Assembly (NCBI GenBank): GCA_029339505.1
Contig: JAQISU010000057.1
Span: forward strand, 5,538,001 to 5,602,000
Direction: 5' to 3'
Length of the DNA stretch: 64,000 nucleotides
From: Unio delphinus
Taxonomy: Eukaryota > Mollusca > Bivalvia > Unionida > Unionidae
Under the pieces are notes generated by a model. That model did not search any database. It had not been told where the DNA came from and was given only the letters and a program-made list of their open reading frames with translations. Position numbers and translations under genes: made by a program. Shown in pieces: positions 26,251 to 35,834 of this stretch (within the stretch, counting starts at the first letter, position 1; each line of letters opens with the position of its first letter).

Positions 26251-26431
26251 GCAGCAGGGAGGGCATACCCACCATATTTGGAGGTACTATATCTGTAAAC
26301 ATACCTTGTAAATTTTTTTTTACAAAACACGCTGAATTCACACCAAGTCAGCGTGGTTTTTTGTGTGTCCTACACGCATACTACGTTGGTACCGAGTTGA
26401 CCTCGTTTGTATGTCGCGCCCTCCCTGCTGC
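26251..26431. mobile_element. Small element with 14-bp perfect terminal inverted repeats
   Basis: 'gcagcagggagggc' at 26251-26264 is the exact complement of 'gccctccctgctgc' at 26418-26431. Inside, 'cacgctga' and 'agtcagcgtg' (about 26329-26357) form a second hairpin. Length is 181 bp. It could be a MITE or a structured remnant flanking the viral-like cluster at 26800-28860. No target-site duplication is obvious. Confidence 0.55.
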
Positions 26432-26819
26432 TATCAATTAAATAAAAAAATTACAAATAATTCCATAGAGAGGGTAAACAACCTCTAATTGACTCAGTCG
26501 TTATTCGTAAAATAAGCCTTCCTCGAAATTGCAAGAAAGGTTCGGTTGGAAATTTATTGCGGTGGCTGAGTGACGAGTATGAGACTTCACCCTAGTTGAT
26601 GCTATTAATTAAAAATGTTATCAACACCGATTCGATACTGTGAACGCGGATCATGCAAATGTATTGTTATAAATGCATGCGGGGTTGACTAAGCATGACT
26701 AAATAAATTTCTAAACTTAATTATGTCCATATCTCCGCTGCACCAGGTCCAATGAATATTTTGCAAGGAGTGTATTTCTACTCCGTTAAACACAGCAAGA
26801 ATATTACAGTTATCTCTAA

Positions 26820-27296
26820 TCACTCTTGGTATTTGTGCATACCGCTGGTTACATAAATCATATCTGTGTTTTTATGTCTTCCTCGACAAAATATCCGAGC
26901 AGGGTTTGCCTGTTTATCAAACATCACATCGTCGTACACAACTAAATTATTAATTAATCCGTCAATATCATCAATACATGGTGCATCATTAATGTCGGTA
27001 ATAAACTCAACAACATGATCCATGTTTTCATTTAACGATTTTGCGTTTTCATTAATGTCTTTAAGCACTTCATAACACCGCTGGTCATCTACAGACGGAG
27101 CTACCAAATGCAATGTGTACCATTTGAGCCAACTCATTATCAAATGAAGTAATAATTGCGTTCTACCAGACCCAGATGGACCTATGATAATCATTCGGAT
27201 AGAATTTGGCAACGCAGTATGATACTTGATCGTTTCTTGTTTTCTTACCGGCGGCAAAATGAAATAAAATTTAATTTTTATGGTAAACAAACACAT
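26820..27296 (-). pseudogene. Packaging-type P-loop ATPase fragment (FtsK/A32-like)
   Basis: This 158-codon frame carries the core of a viral DNA-packaging ATPase of the kind encoded by Polinton/Maverick elements, adintoviruses and related double-stranded DNA viruses. A Walker A loop lies at residues 39-47 ('GPSGSGRTQ'), a Walker B-like strand at 118-125 ('LVVYDDVM'), and 'FCRGRHKNTDMIYVT' at 136-150 matches the conserved Gly-Arg-His-Lys segment of this family. The canonical Walker A lysine is replaced by arginine, and the frame stops soon after the GRHK segment, where the family normally continues. Both suggest an inactive relic. In a virus it would pump DNA into capsids. Family identification is by motif only. 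Confidence 0.7.
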
Positions 27297-27358
27297 TATG
27301 TGCGTTATACAAAGAAAGGAGATTTCTATTCAAAATAATTTCACGAGAGACGTGATAA

Positions 27359-27670
27359 CGGAACATTATACAAGCCTTACGAGGAGATGTTTCTCATCGA
27401 TTCGGTGACAACAGAATTAAGGCGGTTTATATAAATCTGATACGAAAACGTATCGTTGAGTATGACGCAAAGTCAACAGCTGTGGATTTTATTGCTGTTA
27501 AAAAGTATCACCTTGATAAGGATCTTGGTGGTAATGCTTATTTTCATACACCTTATCGTGATTATTGGACAGCTTTTGTAATAACCGATCCACGTTTAGT
27601 TGATTGGATAAACGATACCTTCACTAACATAATTAACAGACTTACGGGACAAAAAATAATTTTTTATTGA
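27359..27670 (+). CDS. Small ORF of unknown function in the viral-like cluster
   Basis: An open frame of about 103 codons without an ATG near its beginning. The usable stretch starts after a stop near 27357 and the first common alternative start is a GTG at 27482. The peptide is rich in aromatic and charged residues ('YFHTPYRDYWTAFVITDP', then 'LVDWINDTF') and looks like a real protein segment, not random translation. It diverges from the ATPase frame and converges on the ORF at 27914-28183. I do not recognise the family. It is probably the rest of a decayed viral-type gene. Confidence 0.4.
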   Translation, partial: RNIIQALRGDVSHRFGDNRIKAVYINLIRKRIVEYDAKSTAVDFIAVKKYHLDKDLGGNAYFHTPYRDYWTAFVITDPRLVDWINDTFTNIINRLTGQKIIFY

Positions 27671-27737
27671 AAATTAATTGCTGTGCTCCTGTCAAGTCCG
27701 CGATAACACTAGAACAGATGAAAGTTTGGAGTGATCC

Positions 27738-27762
27738 CACCGAGGATTTTAAATCCTTGGTG
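27738..27762. promoter_or_regulatory. Near-perfect 25-nt palindrome
   Basis: 'caccgaggatt' and 'aatccttggtg' are complementary with one G-T-type mismatch. It lies in the gap between two converging ORFs. A role as a transcription terminator is inference only. Confidence 0.5.
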
Positions 27763-27820
27763 TTCCTGTCAAATCTCGCTTTGTTGACATTTTCTTGAGG
27801 CAATTGTTTTGTCAGTCCCC

Positions 27821-27874
27821 GCTGTGGAATCTCGTGAATTACTATAATCATATAATTGTACGAGATTCCACAGC
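27821..27874. promoter_or_regulatory. Hairpin with a 15-bp perfect stem
   Basis: 'gctgtggaatctcgt' (27821-27835) pairs perfectly with 'acgagattccacagc' (27860-27874). The AT-rich loop is itself partly complementary. It lies between converging ORFs, 40 bp from the end of the minus-strand zinc-finger ORF. Confidence 0.6.
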
Positions 27875-27913
27875 GACGATAGAAGGTCTCACCGAGAAAA
27901 TACCTCTTTGTTG

Positions 27914-28183
27914 TCACTCAGAAATTTCTAGAGAGTGTTGTAAAAAGTCCTCGAGGGTAGGTGGTCTGTTTTTCCTAGCACAATAATCAACAAGTTCGCG
28001 ATATCTAGGTCCACCACAATCAGAACAAAGTTGATACTTTCCTCGAACAACACTGTGGCACACCATGCATAATTTTGGTCCACTGGAGTTTTTTCTTTTT
28101 GACGACACCGCGTGAACACCAAAAATTTTCCCGTGGCTGTTTTTTCCGCATACTTTGATGATCCTTCTGGGAGCCAACGACAT
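27914..28183 (-). CDS. Small C4 zinc-ribbon protein, unknown function
   Basis: An ATG-initiated 89-codon frame. Cysteines 39, 42, 53 and 56 form C-x2-C-x10-C-x2-C ('CMVCHSVV' ... 'CSDCGG'), a likely zinc ribbon preceded by a basic Ser/Lys stretch. The tail is acidic ('PTLEDFLQ'). It is intact from start to stop and diverges from the ORF at 28277 across about 90 bp of AT-rich sequence that could serve both. No host homologue is recognised. The compact divergent and convergent packing with the ATPase fragment favours a viral or Polinton origin. Confidence 0.5.
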   Translation of the reverse strand: MSLAPRRIIKVCGKNSHGKIFGVHAVSSKRKNSSGPKLCMVCHSVVRGKYQLCSDCGGPRYRELVDYCARKNRPPTLEDFLQHSLEISE

Positions 28184-28276
28184 TTGTTTGACGCGTGTAG
28201 CGGTGCTGGCATACTATATTATATCGTAATTTTAATTCATATTTATTGTCTATTAGAGTTTAGAACGTATTTATAT

Positions 28277-28420
28277 ATGAACTTTAACACTGATATCTTA
28301 GACGAATATGATGAAGAATTTCACAGAATCCAAGATATCACCGTAATGGCGTTCAATGAAGCGTCTCTGCAGCATTACAAAGATCTTGCTAAGATCAATC
28401 GCGATTGTTTACGAGACTAG
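28277..28420 (+). CDS. 47-residue acidic ORF, unknown function
   Basis: The ATG lies in 'ttatatatgaac'. The peptide is acidic at the N terminus ('DILDEYDEEFHR') and predicted helical. It is divergently arranged with the zinc-ribbon ORF. It may be a whole small viral-type gene or the first part of a broken one; coding-like sequence resumes in another frame at about 28520. Confidence 0.35.
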   Translation: MNFNTDILDEYDEEFHRIQDITVMAFNEASLQHYKDLAKINRDCLRD

Positions 28421-28519
28421 TATTACCGTATTAGTGTAAGATCACTCAACGACGCTGTTGTTTTTGACAGCAAGAAACACTCGGTGAATGTTTGACAGGA
28501 GATGGTCATCTGTAGCAGG

Positions 28520-28860
28520 GAATAATTGTCCAACACTACGGTAATTTCATCGTGTTTCCGTTCGATGAGGATTTCAATGTTGTCTCGGCGGAATTTGCAG
28601 GTCAGTCAGCTGTTACTGAAATAATCCCAAAAGCGCGATTACGATATCCCGTATTTGACCTTGATACAGCATTTATCCGTGAATCAAACGGGATCACACG
28701 ACAAAGATCAACATCAACGACATTATCGATTATTTCTCTACGCTGTGCGACTATCTTCCCAAGCAAATATTTTTGTCAGAGACAACAATTTAATATCACG
28801 TGTTGTATAAATCAACACCTATATCTTTCAAAGAGCATCAAGTATCAATAAATACAGCTG
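28520..28860 (+). pseudogene. Decayed ORF at the end of the viral-like cluster
   Basis: About 28528-28700 reads as a protein-like frame ('VFPFDEDFNVVSAEFAGQSA', 'PVFDLDTAFIRES'). After about 28700 the coding-like frame appears to shift, and stops follow. No motif is recognised. It could be a structural-protein relic, but nothing in the sequence proves that. Confidence 0.35.
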
Positions 28861-29298
28861 CGGATGATATAAATCCCGCTTGAAAGCTGGACTTCACAGT
28901 ATCAAACTGCAAATACAAGTTCGAATAAACCATCATCACAATGTAAAACACTAATATCGGATAATAACTATTTAACGGGAAACGTTTTTGTTTTAGGGTT
29001 TAACATCATTTTTCAGAGCACAAGATAGGCTATAAATGACGGCCAGGGTAAATGGTAGATGAAGAATCCGGGAAAAGAACCAGCAACCCACGAGATGCTA
29101 CTTGCAAGCTTTCTCACACACCCATATTGGGCGAACCCGATACTTGAACCAGGGACGCCATTTCAATTTTGTTCAGGGGGGAGGGGGGAACTGGACGGAC
29201 TTGTTAATTTTCGTATAAAGGCTATATCAATTTTACAGCACATACAAATTCGGGGGGGGGGGCGCAGTTGTACTCGATCATTTACCAATCAATACTTA
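28861..29298. other. Unassigned sequence before SINE copy E
   Basis: Contains a G-run (about 29252-29262) and no gene. 29041-29165 has an unusually GC-balanced patch of unknown origin. Confidence 0.45.
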
Positions 29299-29586
29299 AC
29301 CGCTCCGTAGGTCTAGAGGTTAAAGCGTCCGCCTCGGAAAAGGGAGGTCGTGTGTTCAAATCCCGACTTACAAAAATAATAGTAACAGCTGCCTGGCTAG
29401 GCACTCAGCATTAAGATCTTAGTGTATAAAAATGGTAGGCCTGGTGTAAAGATAATGTGGCTGGATAGGACATCATGCTACATGTCTGCGGCATGATGCC
29501 CCAGTTCTAGACATCACTATAAACCGCCAGACTTCAGACACCGTAACGATATGACTGAAAAAGTGTTAAAGCTACGTTAAAAATCC

Positions 29587-29590
<4 letters not shown>
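29299..29590 (+). mobile_element. tRNA-derived SINE, copy E
   Basis: Near full-length forward copy. The tRNA-like head has 'taggtctagaggttaaagcg' (A-box side) and 'gtgttcaaatcccg' (B-box side). The body has 'tgcggcatgatgccccagtt' and ends '...gctacgttaaaaatcctaat', then a microsatellite. Confidence 0.9.

Positions 29591-29659
<69 letters not shown>
29591..29659. repeat. (CT)n-(CA)n tail of SINE copy E
   Basis: About 24 CT units then about 10 CA units, directly joined to the SINE 3' end. Confidence 0.95.
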
Positions 29660-29898
29660 CAATCAATACTTAATATCGGCGAAAGACCACCATACATAAT
29701 ATCATCTGGAAGGAGCCTTTTTCTTCACTGACATATGAAGATATCTTGTATCACCAAAAATAAACTGAAGTAATTGAAACAACATCCAGCAGAGTATTAA
29801 ACGCATTAGACAAATCAACAATTATTACATTTTAGTAGAGAATATGCTGAATAATTTATACCTGTTGTCAATAATAATAAAGACACTTATTCATGTAG

Positions 29899-30045
29899 TG
29901 TAAGCCTTAATCTAAGTAGCTATGAAATATCACTTGACAGTAAAAGTAATCAGATATTCCACACTGGATTAAAACGATACGAGTCTGTACTCCCCTTTCT
30001 CGCATGTACTGATGTCTTGTATTTAATAAATAGAATAGAATTTGA
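29899..30045 (+). repeat. 5' LTR remnant
   Basis: It shares ordered blocks with 33627-33800: 'tgtaagc', 'cttgacagtaaaagtaatca', 'aaaacgatac' and 'ttgtatttaataaatag'. The last is AATAAA-bearing and may be the polyadenylation signal. A primer-binding site is not recognisable after it. Confidence 0.65.
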
Positions 30046-30109
30046 ACTTATCAGAGTGGAAAACAGCTTCATTTCAATTTACAAAATCCGGACAAATTTG
30101 ACTTTTCGA

Positions 30110-30720
30110 GACCTGAAACTTGTGAAAGGTGGTTTCAATGCTTTGAAGGCTTTCGACATGCGTTTGGACGTAGTGAAAAAGAGGAAGATATTTCATTCAA
30201 AAGAGAAATGTAATGTTTTAAAGAGCACAATGTATTACAAGAACATAGGAAGAGGGAGAAACAGTGAACAGTTTCGTAACAGCTAACTGTGTATTTAGTT
30301 GATAATTGTAATTTCGAGCCACTGCTTGATGAAATTGATCAGAGATCGACTTGCAGTTGGACTGCGAGATTCAAAACAGTCAGAAAAATTGTAGTTAGAT
30401 GCAAATCTAACTTTAGAGTCTTCCGTTAGTCAAGCTCGACAAAATGAGACTGTGAAAACACAACAATAAATTATACGAACAACTGGAGAACAATTGACTG
30501 AAAAAGATATATTAAGTTCGTCTTCACTGAAATATGGGAAACAGAAAAGCAAAATCCCAAAAGTTCAACAGAATAGTGTCAGCAGAAAAGGATGCAAAAG
30601 ATGTGGAAAGAAAAAATTTCATTCTTGAGACCATTGTCCAGCAAAAGAAGCCGAATGCCACAAGTGTAAGAAGAGAGGACTCTATCCAAAATTCTGTCTG
30701 TTAAAATCAACAGTTCACAC
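30110..30720 (+). pseudogene. Gypsy-type gag remnant with zinc knuckle
   Basis: Capsid-like sequence typical of Gypsy gag is visible in pieces. It is a helix rich in Lys/Arg/Glu at 30150-30290, then the conserved 'IRDRLAVGLRDSK'-type segment near 30340-30380. A nucleocapsid knuckle region follows at about 30597-30710 ('CKRCGKKKFHS', then 'CHKCKKRG'). Several stops separate the pieces. Gag packages the element RNA. Confidence 0.7.
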
Positions 30721-30779
30721 AATAGAATCGAGAGCGGAACCTGGATTTCTATGGACTATTAGCACAAAAAAGGATCAGC

Positions 30780-30935
30780 CGTGGATAACGCGAGTGAGAT
30801 TGGATAAAACTTCACTTTTATTCAAGATTGATACTGGAGCTGATGTGACTGTAATTCCTGAGAGAGATTTACGAAATATCGGAGACCAGAAACTATCAAA
30901 ATCTGATCGAAAACTGTATGGACCTGGAAACTCTT
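30780..30935 (+). pseudogene. Aspartic protease remnant
   Basis: 'FKIDTGADVTVIPE' at about 30820-30861 has the catalytic D-T/S-G triad (DTG) and the usual hydrophobic flank. The frame ends at a TAA near 30936. It would process Gag-Pol. Confidence 0.82.
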
Positions 30936-31089
30936 AAATTAATGTGCTGGAAACATGCACATGTGGACTGAAATCAAACATTTTTGAACAGGTAAATATA
31001 TCCTCAGTAAATGCCTCAAAATAAAAATAAAAACTCATAAAATGTAAGGAAAATTCACGATAAATCCATACATTTAGGAATTATCGCGA

Positions 31090-31880
31090 GAAATTCCCAA
31101 CATTGTTTATAGGTCTAGGGAAAACAAAATGGTTCTATAACATAACTCTGGACAAAATTACCAAACCTTATGCCTTATCTACCCAAAGAAAGGATTTTAT
31201 CCCTTTATCGAATAAAGTTCAAAAGGAGTTGGATAAAATAGAAAAGAATGATGTTCTTTCAGAAGTAGATGAGCCAACTGAGTAGTGCGCAACAATAGCT
31301 GTTGTTCCGAAACCAAACGGTACGGTAAGAATTTGCTTGGATCTAACTAAACGAAATAAATCAGTTAAAAGAGAGAACCACCCAATACCATCAGTTGATA
31401 AATCCCTCGCAAAACTAGTAGGTGCAAAGTTTTTTTTAACCAAACTTGATGCAAGCTCAGGCTTTTGGCAGATAAACCTCTCAGAAGATTCACGCTGCTT
31501 TACAACTTCATTACTCTTTTGACTGGTTTTATTTCAATCGCCGTCCATTCAGAATCAGTTTCGCGCCTGCATTTGTTCAGAAAGGATGACATAAATTCTG
31601 GACGGATAAAGAGGAACACTCTTGTCAGATGGACGATGTTCTTGTTTTGGGGGGAACGCAGAAACAGTGTGACAAAATAGACTCGAAATCGTCATGAAAT
31701 CATATGAAAGACCGGTGTCACTTTGAATGCTGAAAAGTGTGAATTTTTTTAACAATTTATTAGATTCCTTGCATATAATGTTGACAAAAATGGTTACCAA
31801 CCTCATCCGGAAAAAGTCGAAGCTACAACTGAAATGGAAACACCGAAATGCATAACATAGATACAACAATTTCTTGGTAT
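31090..31880 (+). pseudogene. Reverse transcriptase of the Gypsy-type element
   Basis: Conserved boxes run in order. First is 'VVPKPNGTVRICLDLTKRN' near 31300-31356, then 'HPIPSVDKSLAKLVGAKFF' near 31379-31435 and 'LDASSGFWQI' near 31445. The YxDD-type box is present as 'MDDVLVLGG' near 31629, with the first position changed. A stop falls after 'DEPTE' (about 31285), and a frame change occurs near 31500. Homology is weak after about 31700. Confidence 0.85.
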
Positions 31881-31959
31881 GGAAAACCAGCTTGACAAAT
31901 TTAGTCCAAATTTGACAGAAAAATAAAAAAAAAATAAAACATTACGTGAGCATTTGAAA

Positions 31960-32240
31960 AGTAAATTCTCATGGATTTGGGGTCCAGATCAAGAACAAGA
32001 TTTTAGAGATATCAAGCAAGAAATGACATCTTCATCAATTTAGCACAACTTGAGCCTGACCATATGCCATTAGTTCCACTAATGAGCATAAAATATCATG
32101 GGAGATTTACCCCCCAAAATTCAACGCTTTTGTGTTTGATGAGATTCAAATGGGATTCAACTTTTATATAGTTCATGTTGCTGGCAAAAATGTATTAACT
32201 GTTGTTGCTCTATCCAGAGCACATTTAACTTATCACTCTG
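31960..32240 (+). pseudogene. RNase H remnant of the Gypsy-type element
   Basis: 'FSWIWGPDQEQDF' near 31965 is the usual RT-RNase H junction. 'FYIVHVAGKNVLTVVALSRA' near 32162-32220 matches the end of the domain. The catalytic middle appears to have been lost by deletion between about 32045 and 32110. Confidence 0.7.
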
Positions 32241-33150
32241 ATGGTGACAGAGAATTTCAGGCTGAAACTAACGTCTATGTTGATTTCGTATCTCCATCAA
32301 ATACTCGACTTGAGCAAATAAAGTCTGAATATCAAAATCATTCGATTTGCAAACAACTGGTACAATTCTATGAAAAGGGGTGGCCAAAAAAATCCGCTAT
32401 TGATGGAAAACTGCAATCGCACTGGGCAGATAGAGATGAATTTACAATTCAAAATGGTCTTTTAATGAAACGTTTACACATTGACGTACCAGAATCACTT
32501 CAAAAATACATCCTAGCGAGAATTCACGGTGGTCACCAGGACATAGTTCAATGCCTAGAACGCGCCAAAACGTACGTTTGGTGGAACGGACTAAGTACTT
32601 AGCTAGAACACTTTGATAAAGTCTTACCAAAATTGCATTGACATATAAAGTGATCAAGCTGAACCAATGATACCAAATTAAGTTACAAGTTGACCTTGGC
32701 AAAGAGTCGTTTCAGACTTGTTTGAACTGAATGGTAAAACATATCTCTTGATGAATGACTATTTATCACGATACATCGAAAGAGCAAACGTGCAATGCAC
32801 AGGATCAAAAGCAATTGTCAATCGTCTCAAATCAATCTTTGCGCGACACGATATACCAGAAGTTGTAGTTTCAGATCAATGTCAGCAATACTCAAAGAAT
32901 TTAGGACAAAATTATGGATTCAGGCATATTACAAGCACTCCAAAGTATCCACAGAGGAATGGTCTCGCCGAAAGAGCTGTTCAAACAATAAAAAGAATGC
33001 TTAAAAAAGCAAACGATCCTTACATAGCTCTTTCGATTTATCACGAAACACCATTACCAAATGGATACAGTCCTGCAGAATTATCGATTGAAAGAAAATT
33101 GCAAACTACTTTGCCAGTGGCACCAAAGAACTTAGAGACAAAATGGCCGA
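32240..33150 (+). pseudogene. Integrase of the Gypsy-type element
   Basis: The N-terminal HHCC region is partly kept ('IHGGHQDIVQCLERAKTYVW' near 32522-32580). A stop at 32600 then breaks the frame. The catalytic core follows: first D in 'SDLFELNGKTYLL' (about 32713), second D in 'VVSDQCQQYS' (about 32870), and E in 'NGLAERAVQTIKRML' (about 32970). The DDE triad is therefore complete although the gene is broken. Decayed C-terminal sequence continues to about 33380 with 'GNKVWIK'-type and 'RSYIIVNDEKEIRRNRRYL' segments. Confidence 0.88.
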
Positions 33151-33609
33151 TTTAATGAAACTGAAGAAATCAGAAAACTATCAAAAGCACACTAAAAAAA
33201 GAAACTATGATCGTCGACATCGCGCCAGAAATAAGAAGAAAAAAAACTCAGGTAGGGAATAAGGTATGGATTAAGATCATTTTTCTTCAGACATTGTTAA
33301 ATCTGAGGCATCTAAACCTCGTTCATACATAATAGTAAATGACGAGAAAGAGATACGGCGTAATAGAAGATATTTAATTTCCATGCCTTCTACATTATTG
33401 TGGTCTCTTGGACTGCCTGTTTCAAATCCTGATACTTTGACTGACTCAGATGAATGCAAATCAGTGCCAAACAAGCAAAATGGATATTTCACACGTTCGG
33501 GAAGATTGTCAAAACTACCTGAGTAACTATACTTGTAAAAATGAAGCTGATGTAGCTTGTTTAGAAATGAGGTCATCAGATAACGTTTCGTTTTAATGTT
33601 AACTTTCTC

Positions 33610-33800
33610 AGGATGGGGAGATGACGTGTAAGCTTGAAAATGTCACATGACAGCAAAAGTAATCATATATTAGGCAATAGGTTAGAACGATACTCACCAA
33701 CATATGTTATACATTCACTAGGGTTTATGTTCCAATGTCGCCTTACTCCTCTTCATAGCTGTATTGATGTGTTGTATTTAATAAATAGTATAGAACGTCA
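33610..33800 (+). repeat. Polypurine tract and 3' LTR remnant
   Basis: 'aggatggggaga' (33610-33621) is a purine run a few bases before 'tgtaagc' at 33627. That is where plus-strand priming should place the LTR start. Blocks shared with the 5' copy continue to 'ttgtatttaataaatag' near 33773-33789. Confidence 0.68.
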
Positions 33801-34110
33801 TCTGCAAATATTGTTAAATAACAAATAGCATTACAGTCTATAGTACTAACTGCAACGATCCAAGCTGTTCCATGTAAAACATATTTTATACCTACGAATT
33901 ATTATGTAATTTATATTTAACTGGCGATTGATCTTTGCTGGGCCGGGACCAATATTCACACTTTTTTGCGAAGGTAACACACGATCTATTTTTAATTAGT
34001 TTTATTTAAATCACACAAAAGAAACACTTGAAGGTGAAATGCAATAATTGTTTATGTTAAAGTTCGTAAAAAAAGAGAGAAGCAGCTGACATGACCTGCT
34101 TGTCTTCAGC
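33801..34110. other. Unassigned sequence
   Basis: No gene or repeat recognised. Confidence 0.5.
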
Positions 34111-34271
34111 CATGGGTGCACAACCTCCGGCCCGTGAACGTGTTATATCAGGCCCTCAGGGCATATCAACTTGCCCGTAAACAGTAATTAAAGAAATTAG
34201 TGTCTGCGGCCCTCCAGTGGTCTTAGAAAATGAAATATGGCCCTTGGCCAAAGAAGATTGTTCACCCGTTA
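34111..34271. mobile_element. Short hAT-like inverted-repeat element (MITE)
   Basis: The ends 'catgggtgcacaacct' and 'agattgttcacccgttat' are imperfect inverted repeats. The interior has the paired words 'ccggcccgtgaacg' and 'tggcccttggcc' and lacks coding sequence. Ends of the form 'gggtgcacaacctgcggccc' are common among non-autonomous hAT-type elements in animals. An 8-bp target duplication is not visible, so the class is likely rather than shown. Confidence 0.6.
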
Positions 34272-34870
34272 TAAACGAACTCTGAAGCAGCAACGGTCTT
34301 AGCAACCGTGTGACCAAACTTAGATTATTTGGGTGGGGATCCTTGGATTTACGCGTGGGCGCCGTGTGAGCACGACATTTGGGAAACAAAACTTTTAAAC
34401 AAGTTGTATATGATATTGAACTTTGATTTTCTTCCATCGCCTTGTAGTTACTTTCTCTCAAAATATATTTTTTTAAAAGTTACTAACGCGTGGGGTTCGT
34501 GTGAACGCAGGCTAAGGTCGACCTTGCTCTGGAGATATAGTATTATTAGTCAGGATTATCTCTACTAAAGTAAAAGTCATAGTTTTCGTCGATATTTGTG
34601 CGATTTCTCTCATACGCATGGCAGTCTGCGCAGCTAGTACGGCTTAAATTTGTCAGCGGCTTTCGGCTGATATTTTGTCAATTCACACTGAATTTACATT
34701 AGATTTATATACATTAAACAATTAAATATTCCGTAACAAATCATGAAGCCCGTGTACAGGTAACAAACGTTGGGGGAACAAAAAGACAACGTTATTTCTA
34801 TGAGAATACCATTTTTAAATTTGCTGCAATTGAGACTGATATACCGATTTTTCTTTCTTGACACCAACAG
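34272..34870. other. Upstream flank or intron of the receptor gene
   Basis: No coding exon could be joined to the phase-1 acceptor at 34870. It may be intron, or 5' exons may lie before the transposons. A pyrimidine-rich stretch 'ttttctttcttgacaccaacag' leads to the acceptor. Confidence 0.5.
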
Positions 34871-35044
34871 TATACAATTGTCCTGCCAACATTCCAAACG
34901 GTCTACTTTCGTCCACTTGTCAGCGCACAGTTGGGGAAGAGTGTATTTATAGCTGTAATGTAACATTTCATCAAAATGCCAGTATGCCTATAATCACATG
35001 CCGAATTTCTGGATGGGAACCGGATGTTGCCACTCTTTGTATCG
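34871..35044 (+). CDS. Exon a: sushi/CCP domain (phase 1-1)
   Basis: 58 codons. It begins 'YNCPANIPNGLL' and ends 'GWEPDVATLC'. Six cysteines with the typical Trp before the last one identify a complement-control (sushi) module. Symmetrical 1-1 phase is the classic shuffled-module arrangement. Acceptor 'accaacag', donor 'gtaggt'. Confidence 0.88.
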
Positions 35045-35775
35045 GTAGGTAATGAATATATATTACGTTGTTTACAAAATAAATGTCACTGGTCGTGTGC
35101 ACCATTAACTTAAGTTTGGAAAATTGTCAAGTAGAGTATATATATGCGTATCAGATAATCAATGAGAGAAGTAAACAAACAGCACAAATTAAATGTACAC
35201 AATGCAACCTTTTTCTGCAAGCTACAAAAGTTCCTTTGTTTCTCAAAACCGATTGCTTCCATTCAAGCATAAATGCCGTCTATATGAGCGGACTGCTTAT
35301 CCTCGAAAGTGACGACGTGAAAGAACAGCTATTAACTGATGCTGACAAAATAAAACATGTTTACTTTTTTAATCCTATATAAGACATCATTGTGTTGATT
35401 ACATATTAACACGTCAGATTATAGGCAACTTAGTTTCCGCAAGTGGTCACCAACAGGTAACTGCAAAATGAATAAATAGATATTCTATACTGAAGATAAC
35501 CATATGGCGAGCTATATACAGTTATCAATAAAACTGTGACACATATGAAGTTATAATGCATTCGCCTATTGATTTAATAGTGCAATAGAAGCACTTATAA
35601 ATTTAACGTTTACCAGTTACTACTTTCTTGCTTTTATCACTGTAAGTCTTCCAATTGGAAAAAATACTTATGGACATGCAGTCGAGAAAATACATGAATT
35701 TCATACGCTTTACATAAAGGTTGAATAAAGGTTGAATTATAATCTTTCTAAAATTCGTCTATGAAGAATGTAGGC

Positions 35776-35834
<59 letters not shown>

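Larger units (their letters stand above)
29899..33800 (+). mobile_element. Ty3/Gypsy-type LTR retrotransposon, inactivated
   Basis: The order is 5' LTR remnant, gag with zinc knuckles, protease, reverse transcriptase, RNase H remnant, integrase, polypurine tract and 3' LTR. PR-RT-RH-IN order with this protease and integrase is typical of Ty3/Gypsy (Metaviridae). It lies just upstream of the receptor gene in the same orientation. Stops and frameshifts break gag, RT and the region between RT and integrase. The LTRs have diverged strongly (short matching blocks only), so the insertion is old. No envelope-like gene is seen. Confidence 0.88.

Noticed and set aside
34329..34568. 79-codon ORF as first exon of the receptor
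   Set aside because: It has no signal peptide at its start, no phase-1 donor at its end, and no homology to extracellular modules.
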